This document shows, one piece after another, positions 55,907-64,000 of a stretch of 64,000 nucleotides of DNA. How positions within the stretch are numbered: position 1 is the first letter of the stretch; every line of letters starts with the position of its first letter. The notes beneath the pieces are model-generated. The model saw only the letters and a list, made by a program, of their open reading frames with translations, had not been told where the DNA came from and ran no database searches. Made by a program: the position numbers and the translations under genes. Source of the stretch: Vandiemenella viatica (taxonomy: Eukaryota > Arthropoda > Insecta > Orthoptera > Morabidae). Where the stretch lies: assembly GCA_031002005.1 (NCBI GenBank), contig CM061919.1:33321088-33385087 (forward strand), read 5' to 3'.

Positions 55907-56580
55907 CTAGATGGTACCCACGATTTTTTTCATGTTTGTAAAGAATTTGGATGGACAGTTACTGACATCTAACAACCATAGTGCATGAAGGGAGACTCGA
56001 TGCTATTACCACACACAAATGTCAGTCATCTGCGCTATGTAGTTCAGGCAGCAAAGTAAAATTTACAGCCACTTTCAACCACCATATCTTCCACACTCCC
56101 ACAGTTATTGGAATTCAGCCAACGTTGTGATCCGAAGGTGACTCTGTGTTACTACCACACTCAAACGCCAGTGATCTGGGATCGATAGATTTCGCTGAAA
56201 AGTGGTACACCAAAACACATTCGTCTTTGGCAGAAATATAAAATTGCTCCTGGTGGTCCACTTTCAATCCCCATAGCTACCAATATCTAACAACCATAAT
56301 GCACTACAGGAGATAAGATTCTACTACCACACAGTAACATCAATGATCTATGCTATGTAGTTGTGGCAGGAAAGAGACACAAATTTTTGGTCGAAATATA
56401 AAAACGCTCTGTTTTGACCAACTTTAATCATCATATCTCCCACATCCCCACAGCTATCAGCATTCAATCTATATTGTGTATGACAGGAAGCTCCATGCTT
56501 CTTCCACAAACAAACATCAGTGATCTGTGCTAAGTAGTGGTGGCTGTAAAGTGAAATATCACACATCTATTTTTATATAT
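55907..56580. repeat. block of ~170-bp tandem repeats inserted between RT and RNase H
   Basis: The words CATCTAACAACCATA.TGCA, TCTACTACCACAC, CAGTGATCTGTGCTA.GTAGT and ATCTCCCACA(T/C)CCCCACAG.TAT recur three to four times at spacings of roughly 160-180 bp. The coding frame of element B stops at 56581 and resumes at about 55903, so the block is an insertion, about 670 bp long. No terminal inverted repeat is evident. It could be a satellite-like insertion or a tandem-repeat MITE. Confidence 0.65.
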
Positions 56581-57414
56581 AAAATTTCCGGTGATAATTG
56601 GCAAGACCAAGAAAAGATTGTAATTGTTTTACATTGGTGGGCACTAGAAAATCTTTTACAGCTGATACTAATCTATGATGTGGCTTAATTCCGGCACTAG
56701 AGATTAAATGACACAAATAATCAATTTCTGAAGCAGCAAAAGTACATTTTTCAAGTGAAAGAGTAAGATTAGCTTTTTGTAAGCGTTCAAACACATTTCT
56801 TAGCCTAACAACATGGTCTTCAATTGTTTCTGAGAATATTATTAGATCATCAAGATATACTAAAACAGTAAAAGGTTTTAATCCACACATTAAATGGTCT
56901 AAAAAGCACTGAAAACAAGATGGCACATTTTTTAGGCCAAAACTCATACGTAATAACTCAAAATGACCAAAAGGAACATTAAATTCAGTTTTTGGAATAT
57001 CTTCTTCTGCAACTTTGATCTGATGATATCTGTTCTTAATATCCAAAGTAAAAAATTTGAGTTTCCTAGGTAGCCAACAGTTTCAGCTATGTTGGGTAAC
57101 GGATAAGGATCAGTAATTGTAACTTTGTTCAACCCTCTGTAGTCTACACAAAAATGGTATTTGGTTTCCCCATTTTGAGATTTTTTAGGGACAACAATGA
57201 TTGGTGATCCCCACGGACTAGTACTTTCCCTAATTATTCTCTCTTTTAATTGTCGATCAATAAATTCTTCAATTAATGATCTTTGATGAAATTGAATTCT
57301 GTAGGCTTTTTTGTAAACAAGTTTCACATCCCCAGTTGGAATTCTATGCTCTACTATATCTGTAGCTGGTAATGTGGGCTTTAGAACAAACAAATTCTTA
57401 AATTCTTGCAACAA
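56581..57414 (-). pseudogene. pol: reverse transcriptase of element B
   Basis: Minus-strand RT: EHRIPTGDVKLVYKKAYR, STSPWGSPIIVVPKKS, FCVDYRGLNKVTITDPYPLP (56944-57414); then LDIKNRYHQIKVAEEDIPKT, FGLKNVPSCFQCFLDHLM and the catalytic VLVYLDDLIIFS (56573-57046). It ends with SFLGLANYHRKF. All motifs of a gypsy RT are in order. One frameshift lies at about 57050 and the RNase H is separated by the repeat block. Confidence 0.9.
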
Positions 57415-57473
57415 ATTCTCAATTGGTTCAGCATCTTGACTGGATAAATGACTTAACTTATTTTTAAAACATA

Positions 57474-58257
57474 CAGGGTGATTATAATTAAAGTTTAAGT
57501 TTCAAAATGCAACCAAATTCGATCAAAAAATGAACTACTGATTAGAATGACGTCAAAATTGAACAGCGTATTATTGAAGAAGAGGGAAAGAACATGAACG
57601 GTGATACTGCACCAGTAGCTCTGCAGAAGTTCTGGACCATCAACGGTATGAAAAAAGGCGTTGGACTGATGAGTGTCATGGGTCTAGTGAAAATGATGAA
57701 AAAATTTGAAAATGCAGGTTCGTTTGATGTGGAGTCTGGTAGAGGAACAAAAAGATGTGATTCAGTGGTAGTTGAAGAAGTGATCACAGCAGTTCAGGAG
57801 GTGTCGAGTGGTGGTGTGCAATGATCAGTGCACAGAGAATTGCCCTAACATAGGACAGGCATGTGAGTACGGTGAATTAACATTCTATGAAACATCCTGC
57901 AATGCTATGCGTACAAAATTTGCCACATACAGTAGTTGTTTCCTTCTGACCTGCCAGCAGGAGAGGGTTTTGCTTTTGAATTTCTTGCTCACATAGAAGT
58001 GAACAATTATTGGCTGTGGAAAATTCTGTGAACAGATGAAACCCATTTTCATCTGACGGGATATATTTTACGATTTGTTATTTGTAGACAAAATTATGAT
58101 GCTTACAGCGCCATCTGTCGCTAAAATTTGGAACTTTTGTTTTGGTTCATGTTCTTTCCCCCTTCTTCAATAATACCCCGTTCAATTTTGACATCATTCT
58201 AATCAGTGGTTCATTTTTGAGCATTTTGAAACTTAAACTTTAATTATAATCATCGTG
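57474..58257 (+). mobile_element. Tc1/mariner-type relic with long inverted ends
   Basis: CAGGGTGATTATAATTAAAG (57474 on) is mirrored by CACGATGATTATAATTAAAG read inward from 58257. About 80 bp at each end are inverted copies. TA precedes the left end. A worn plus-strand transposase shows FWTINGMKKGVGLM (57594-57824), then WTDETHFHLTGYI (about 58035), a DDE-type word with WTDE-HF typical of this group. Most of the middle is deleted. It separates protease and RT coding parts of element B. Confidence 0.75.
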
Positions 58258-59301
58258 TTTATCTGAGCTACATGAACAAACTTATTTTCTACCCCAAAAT
58301 TATTTACATATTCTTCTTTAAAATTACTACTATCTAATGACTGATCTTTTAAAACTTCAATCTGTGCCAAACAATGACTCTTTGGCACATCAATATCACT
58401 TCTGCTAAAATTTTCAGTTAAAACAGGTAAATATTTCTCTCCATTAATTATTCTTACTTTACAGATACTCCTCTTAATATAACAGCCATTTGAATTCAAC
58501 CATTTTGACTCCTTTGGAGATTCAACTAATATAATAGAATTTTCGTCACAAGTAAGGTCATTCTGAATGGGTTCAAATAAAAAACTGTTCCTGAAGATTT
58601 TGGAATATTGTGCTTAGCTGTAGACTTGCCAGAATACATATAGATCTGGTTAACAGGTAGATTTACGGTAGCTAATCCTGCATCTGACCATGAATGTGTA
58701 TTACAGTCTTTTCGCGACAAAAGTGGGCCTACACGCGATTGTTTCCTGAAACCAATTGAATGCTCTGCCACATCTATATAAGCATTATATTTTGATAGGA
58801 AATCTAAACCTAATACACCATGATAAGAATAATTCAAAGCTGAAACTACATACACCTTAGCATTATATTTTTCATCTTCTACACTTATATCAATATTTCT
58901 CATACCATAGTTTTAATTTCTTCATTTCTTGTTAACCCTGTAATGTTACAATCTGTTGGCTTTAACCCTTGAGTACCACATACAGCTTGTGATCATAAAG
59001 ATAGCTGTGTACCGGTATCGATAATCATAGTACAATTCTTACCTTCAATTGCAACATCCATTGTTAAATCTTTTATATCAGAATTATCCCTTAAAGCAAT
59101 TATTGGCACTTCTTTTATTGCTGTGGGTGTGCCAATGTGCCATTGTCGTACCCCTGATCCCAGAAAATGCACCATAAAATCCCCCTCTATTATTTCCATT
59201 AAAAATCTTCCACCATTATTCCCTTGATATTGACAATTCCTACCTGCATACATCATTTGATTAAAATTTCCTCTCAGAAATCCTCTGTTAGGGTTTTGCA
59301 C
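58258..59301 (-). pseudogene. aspartic protease region of element B
   Basis: The catalytic word MIIDTGTQLSL (58993-59030) matches the D-T/S-G signature. Further on comes YHGVLGLDFLSKYNAYI, the usual hydrophobic-GLDFL flap-end word of gypsy proteases (58526-58903). The linker to RT continues at 58233-58499. Stops at about 58990 and 58520 separate pieces. Confidence 0.75.
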
Positions 59302-59309
59302 ATGAAATC

Positions 59310-60111
59310 CATTATAACCTCCTCTGTTAATTCTACTAGAAATACCACCAAAAATATGAATATTAGCACTATGTAAATAGAAGCAATTTTTCTGTAAATG
59401 TCAATTTTCTCCGCAATTGAAACAAACTATTTCTTCTTTGCATTAAAAAGATGTTTTACATTTTTATGGCCAGCTGAAAGCCTGTTTATTATTTGTTGAA
59501 AATGTCAATGGCCTCTTGCATTGTTTTCAGTTTTTGTGGTGTGACATATGCCCCAATTTCATCCCCTAATCCATTTAAATAGCAATATAATTTGCGTTGG
59601 TGAGATTACACAACAATGCTAGAGTATAGTCAGCTTAAAGTGACTGTGTGACTGCTTATCTCTTTGATCTGATCTGCAAATATTTCCACATCCTCATTGC
59701 GCAACTTTTCCCTGTAAAATCTAGCCAAATTTCTTTTACTGAAACCTTTGAGTTAATTCTTGTTTGAATGACTCATATGTTAAACATGCTTTACAGCTTG
59801 AATCATAAACTGTGAACCTGAACGCTTCATCAGTTAGTCTAGTTTTAACCAATTTCAATTTTTGCTCACTGGAAAAATCGGCAGGGATTATCTAATTTTC
59901 GAAATTTAGGGAAAAATTGTTCCACATCTTCCTTAGCACTACCCCCAAAAGAAATTTGTTCAAGCAATAATGGACACTGAATAATGAAATTTGCAGAATT
60001 TTCTTCTTTACTAGTGGTGGCTTTTTGAGACGTTACTTTCGCCAACTTTTGACTGAGAATATTTACCGCATCTTGCAAACTAACTTCTTTCCCTTCTAAA
60101 TTAACAACCAT
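59310..60111 (-). pseudogene. gag: gag of element B
   Basis: The start codon at 60111 opens MVVNLEGKEVSLQDAVNILS. An eroded capsid part (SFGGSAKEDVEQFFPKF) follows. Near 59395-59435 there is a zinc knuckle CFNCGEN..HLQKNC (CCHC spacing), interrupted by one stop. Downstream is an Asn/Arg/Gly-rich tail (NRGFLRGNFNQMM) running towards protease. Frames are broken between 59866 and 59440. Confidence 0.7.
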
Positions 60112-60119
60112 AGTCGATG

Positions 60120-60132
60120 GTTGCAGACTTAC
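60120..60132 (-). promoter_or_regulatory. candidate splice donor ahead of gag
   Basis: The minus strand reads AATAAG/GTAAGTCTG, close to the ideal 5' splice site, a few bases before the gag start. Errantiviruses make env mRNA by splicing from a donor near the start of gag. An acceptor ahead of env is only guessed (about 45067-45080). Confidence 0.45.
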
Positions 60133-60433
60133 CTTATTTTAATGGTGTATGTGGAGAGCTGTGATGGATGTGTTTAGTTTTAGTGACGCCCAAACTGCAC
60201 TGGACTGCTTTATTGCCGCGTGAAATGTTGGTGCGATGTGCCACTTGGAGCGTCCCGCTGCTTGGAACTGCTTGCTTCTGCGTAGATCTTGAAGCGCCCT
60301 GCCATTCTTTTTCGGGTCTCGAACTCAAGCTCCTCTGACTGCAGAGACTGACTTTCAAATTTCGCTGTTTCTGTTACACCAACCTTAACCAAACCCTGCG
60401 AGCTGTTCCCTACTCCTAACCAATTACAAATAA

Positions 60434-60448
60434 AACTTCTGACACCAG
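60434..60448 (-). promoter_or_regulatory. primer-binding site (tRNA-Leu type) of element B
   Basis: Just inside the 5' LTR the minus strand reads (AC)TGGTGTCAGAAGTTTTA. TGGTGTCAGAAGT is complementary to the 3' end of a tRNA-Leu, a common primer of invertebrate gypsy elements. It fixes the direction of element B. Confidence 0.7.
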
Positions 60449-60449
60449 T

Positions 60450-61123
60450 TGTCGCTGACCCTAACTGTAGGATCGTGTTATATTAGTAATTGGGTATGGC
60501 AGGATGACTGACACGTGGGTTCTATGTGAATATCCCTACGATGCCCTATATGACTTGCGCAGATTTTCTTCATGTATCTTCGGCTCTTGGATTCTTGCTC
60601 TTCGGACCAATCCTCTTCTTCTCTTGTACTCCCAAATCAACATGAGCATCGAGTGTAACTTGCTTCTAGGAGAGGGTGTGGACAGATATGAGTTACTTGA
60701 AATGAAACAATGTTTCTGGAAACCTCATTTAATCTGTACTAAACTGTAAATCATCTACAGTCGATGTCTACAAGATAGGGAGGTATTCCGTAACCCGTGA
60801 TACTGATCCTAGGGAGAAACTTAGCCCTACTGTTCACAACTAACAGAGTGGTAAGGTTGGTACAGCAACTATCTATTCCGAGGCCCAGATGTTAACTCGT
60901 TGCTCGTCCATGAAGAAGTGTGAATGTGCTCAATGTATTCTGGCTCACTGGGAAAGAATTGGCTTGCACGCTCAGCACTGCACATGTAGCTTTCAATCTA
61001 AACTGTCGATCGACAGAAAGTCGAATAACAGGATGTGCTTACTCGATTTATGGCTGCAGTGAAACTTAACAAACATACACAATTTCAATACTAAAATATT
61101 ATACTAAATGACATCCCATCACA
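60450..61123 (-). repeat. right (5') LTR of element B
   Basis: It matches the LTR 39186-39861 in the same orientation. Its outer end TGTGATGGGA and inner end GCGACA are well kept. Confidence 0.9.
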
Positions 61124-61630
61124 AGTAGAACACAAAGACCACCCCAAATATCTGGAAGTTACCTTGGATCAAGCCCTCACTTTTCATCAGAATTTATCAA
61201 ACACCGCAGAAAAAGTGCAAACCCGTGGGAACCTTGTAAAGAAACTGTCTGGTTTGTCATGGGGTGCAGGCACCAAAGGTATTTGAGGAGCAGCCCTTGG
61301 GTTGGCATTCTCTGCAACAAAATACTGTTGCTCTAGATGGCTTGGTAGTGCTCATACTGCCAAAATTGACACCCAGCTTGATGCTGCTATGAGAACAATG
61401 AGTGTTGTCATTAGGTCTATACAGTATCCTGGCTGCCTGTACTTTCCAACATTCCTCCACCATATTTGAGGATGAAATCGATATTGCTTAGAGATTTGGA
61501 AGGAGTGGAGGAAAAAAACATGATTCCTCTGCATGGTGACCTTCTTCAGATTCCTTGCACACGAGTAAAATCAAGGAGACCTGCCTACATGGAAGCAGCC
61601 AATCTCAGACATAACAATGTTAACTTGTAT

Positions 61631-62688
61631 GAGGGTTGCTATTTATGTTTCTTGCCTAATAATGAAAAACAAATATTTATGATCAAAATTGGTTTTTACT
61701 GTTTCTTAAAATATTCTCCGTGAAGATCAATACACTTTTGCATGTGTTTGAAACAATTTTTGAAGCACCTTTTCCACTCCACTGGAGGTAACTCCAAAAC
61801 ATGAGTCTTGAATGCATCAACCACTTTTTCAGGTGTCTAAAATCTTTGACTACATAATTTGTTTTTGATGTGCGGAAGTAAAAAGAAGTCATTGGGTGCC
61901 AAATCATGGCTGTATGGTGGATGACCTATCAATTTGATTTTTTGACTGGCCAAAAATTCCTTTGTTTGAACCCATGTGTGACAGCTCGCATTGTCATGAT
62001 GAAGAATTATTCGCCTCTTCTTCAACTTTTTCCAAAGACTTCTGGTAAAAAAATGGTCGTATACTTCAGAGTTGACCATCTTATGTTGCTCTAATACCAC
62101 TATCGCCATGTGACTGGCATTGGCGAAGAAACAATGTGCTTCTTCCACGAACAACTTTTGTCTGATTAGGCCCATCTTGGAAGACCCATATAGTTGTTTG
62201 CTGTTTTGTTTCAGGCTCATATGCATAGATTTATGATTCGTCACCTGTGTAGATGTTATACACGGCCTTTGATGCACCTTGAATGTACTTTTTTAATATA
62301 ATTTCCTTGCACCAATCAATACGAGCTTCCTTTTGAGCATTTGTCAGATTATGCGGGATCCAACGCGAACAAATCTTTTTTTACGGACAAATGATCATGA
62401 TACCAGTTTTTTACAGTGCTATATGATGATGCTTTATCGCCATATAAAGAATTAAGTTAATCGATGCACTCTTGTCATGATAATCCACATCAAATATTGT
62501 GAAAAATAATGGCACAAAAATGTTCATGAGTTTTCACCTGAGATGAATTTTTAAAGTTGCTGTAAAAAACAAATCATGCTCAAATGATACATTGTTATGA
62601 ATATGGTTATGTTCAATAATGGAAATGTCAGATGGCACCTGGCAACAATTATTTTTACCAAGACCAAAAATATAAACAGCAACCCTCG
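61631..62688 (-). mobile_element. mariner transposon in the jockey tail
   Basis: The terminal repeats TGAGGGTTGCTATTTATGTT (left) and CGAGGGTTGCTGTTTATATT (read inward from the right) are bordered by TA at 61629-61630 and 62689-62690. The length, 1058 bp, is below that of a full mariner (about 1.3 kb), so part is deleted. The jockey coding frame continues on both sides. Confidence 0.85.
61683..62570 (-). pseudogene. mariner transposase, damaged
   Basis: Minus strand: a first catalytic region YTGDESWIYAYEPETKQQ (about 62220-62270), the second Asp in RRIILHHDNASCHT, and the third in HPPYSHDLAPNDFFLLPHI, spaced as in the DD34D mariner triad (61837-62277). The N-terminal helix-turn-helix part is missing and frameshifts occur at 61855 and 62280. 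Confidence 0.85.
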
Positions 62689-63054
62689 TATGAAGAGTGG
62701 AGAAAGGAGTGGGAAGCCGATCCAACAATCTGTGTTCCAGGATTTGACTTGCCTAGGCATCTTTGGTGTCAACTGAACAGCTTTCGCACAGGTTAAGGAG
62801 TGTGCAATGCAACCACGCATAAGTGGGGTCTCCGTGAAGATGCATTGTGTGACTGTGGTGCTATCCAAACTGCTAACCACATTGCAATTGACTGTCTAGC
62901 AAGAAGATTATCTGGCGGCCTTCTCACACTTCATCAAGCTTGGCCAGCCACCAGAGGATGGCTTGAATCTATAGCTATAGTTATCTAATTGACATGTCTT
63001 TTGTTGTACTTGGCATATGATAATAATAATAAAAATAATAATAACCTCTTAGCT

Positions 63055-64000
63055 TGACATCCAATCAGTTATGCAGTTTTTCACTATTTAATAGACACTT
63101 CATTGGAGTAATTCCTGTAGCCAGTACACTATTGACCTGGTCAATGCAGAATTCACTGTTTCAATAAATAGGAAATTCACTAGTTAACCATCTTACTTAT
63201 TAATATTAAAATAGCTTAGCTCCTGTCACATCCTGTTAAAATCTAATCTTCACTGTCCTTGTTTGTGGAGAAATTAATTGGGTGGTGTAAGTCTTCAAAT
63301 AATTCCTATCTTTAGCTGTACTTCAAGAGACAAGATTAAAAGACACAATATTAGAAGTCATAAATCAAGACAGAAGATATTTCAAGATATAGTAAAATCC
63401 TTGAAGTTAGTTTCCACTTGAGAGTTCTCACTACACAGATGCCCATAAACATATTTTCAAAAGCAATCAGCTATTAATATCATTGGACCTTAGATGACTG
63501 GAAGTGTGATTGTACGATGGTGCCTTCATAATGGTGTGGAGGATGTGAGACCAGGATGTACTGCTTTTTATGATGGTCCATAACACACATCATTGTGCTT
63601 AGTTGATTGATAACTATTTCAGGATAATAAACATTGTCACTGTGTCCAGATTATACAGAATTACTTTTAACGGCATTCTGGACAGTTCTAGCACACAATT
63701 TGGTCACCTAAGTCATCATCCATACTTAACTCTCATGGAACATATGATTGACAGAGGTCCAGCACATATCACAATCATGCAATTATGGGTGAATATTTGG
63801 ACAGCTTAGCAACAAATGCCACATTGGGACTATTAGTGGAGTCCATGCCAAAACACTTTCCCAAAATAAATTTGAGATCCACACATTATTTTGAGGGTAT
63901 TCCATAGCTTCTTGAATGCCAGTGCATTTCAATAACAATTGGTATTTTAGGGCACCTTGCTTGTATTGAGTTACATGGAACTTTATACACAGACGGAAAA
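63055..64000. other. probable continuation of the host intron
   Basis: After the target duplication (63044-63054) AT-rich DNA resumes. At 63500-63840 worn plus-strand frames (EDVRPGCTAFYDGP; HHPYLTLMEHMIDRG) slightly resemble the end of a Tc1-type transposase (SPDLNPIEH-like word), but too weakly for a firm call. No further exon of the dehydrogenase was found. Confidence 0.35.

Larger units (their letters stand above)
39186..61123 (-). mobile_element. element B: gypsy/errantivirus-like retroelement with env, heavily invaded
   Basis: LTRs of 676 bp (39186-39861) and 674 bp (60450-61123) begin TGTGATGGGA (worn in no copy) and end GCGACA or GCGATA on the sense strand. The 4-bp duplication AGTA flanks them (39182-39185 and 61124-61127). 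Minus-strand order: leader, gag, protease, RT, RNase H, integrase, env. Later insertions inside are a Penelope-like element, a foldback in env, element C in integrase, a tandem-repeat block after RT, and a Tc1/mariner relic before RT. Without these it would be about 9-10 kb, normal for an env-bearing gypsy. Every gene has stops or shifts, so it is an inactive copy. Confidence 0.9.
61128..62988 (+). pseudogene. jockey LINE RT C-terminal part
   Basis: The protein parts are HKDHPKYLEVTLDQALTF (61128 on), DTQLDAAMRTMSVVIRSIQY (61370), and, past the mariner, DLPRHLWCQLNSFRTG and HKWGLREDALCDCGAIQTAN (62800-62988). The CxC..H..C spacing is the terminal zinc-like motif of jockey proteins. The 5' half and the catalytic box are absent, so it was dead on arrival. 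Confidence 0.8.
39124..63043 (+). mobile_element. 5'-truncated jockey LINE, hollowed out by insertions
   Basis: The target duplication ACCTCTTAGCT is at 39113-39123 and 63044-63054, and the 3' end is a TAA-type run (63019-63043). Its own sequence is 39124-39185, 61128-61630 and 62691-63043, about 0.9 kb. The protein, on the plus strand, reads through the first junction into KYLEVTLDQALTFHQNL. It goes on to LSGLSWGAGTKG and, past the mariner, CNATTHKWGLREDALCDCG, all characteristic of jockey-clade C-termini. It has stops at the TGAG near 61287 and after FRTG near 62790. Confidence 0.85.

Noticed and set aside
63500..63840. Possible Tc1-type transposase end
   Set aside because: Only one loose word (YLTLMEHMIDR) resembles the DxNPIEHxWD motif; too weak to call.

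Overview
The window looks like intergenic or intronic DNA from a large, AT-rich, transposon-crowded arthropod genome, most likely an insect. The reasons are the mix of repeat families (Ty3/gypsy elements with an envelope gene, Penelope-like elements, jockey/CR1/RTE-type LINEs, a tRNA-derived SINE, mariner, hAT, Harbinger and a Helitron), insect-style tRNA-Arg and tRNA-Leu primer-binding sites, and almost no host coding sequence. The only host gene part I can support is one exon of a retinol-dehydrogenase-like short-chain dehydrogenase at 38564-38749. The species cannot be fixed from the sequence.

Layout. 1-1209 is the end of an LTR (D) running off the left edge. 2635-4535 is a dead hAT transposase, followed by a dead LINE reverse transcriptase (4552-6258) carrying a SINE. 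7154-16745 is a complete LTR element (A) with 1402-bp LTRs, a CCGT target duplication and a tRNA-Arg primer site. It has no protease, reverse transcriptase or integrase; it carries one long unknown protein now split into three overlapping frames. 17519-20516 is a Harbinger-type transposon (TTA duplication) with a MADF gene, a LINE tail and a truncated Penelope-like element inside. 23460-32165 is a four-level nest: RTE-type LINE, then CR1-like LINE, then Helitron, then hAT MITE. It is followed by a 226-bp mini-Penelope element. 33045-37870 holds LINE fragments and a second SINE copy.

From 39124 to 63043 a 5'-truncated jockey LINE of about 0.9 kb (11-bp target duplication) has been inflated to about 24 kb. 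A gypsy element (B, 39186-61123, AGTA duplication) with gag, protease, RT, RNase H, integrase and an F-type envelope gene sits in it. B in turn contains an almost intact Penelope-like element (39931-42489), a foldback element in env, a second pol-less element (C, 46648-54964, AAGT duplication, splitting the integrase gene), a tandem-repeat block and a Tc1/mariner relic. A mariner (61631-62688) sits in the jockey tail.

The points most worth following: (1) A and C define a family of pol-less LTR elements sharing an undescribed protein of about 1000 residues with an N-myristoylation-type start, coiled coil and C-terminal membrane segment. A still has everything a passenger retroelement needs in cis and presumably borrows enzymes from an autonomous gypsy. 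(2) The Penelope-like elements carry 5S-rRNA-like blocks and hammerhead-like motifs in inverted terminal repeats, and a 226-bp derivative keeps only the ends. Most genes here are broken by frameshifts, stops or later insertions; boundaries come from target duplications where stated and are otherwise approximate.
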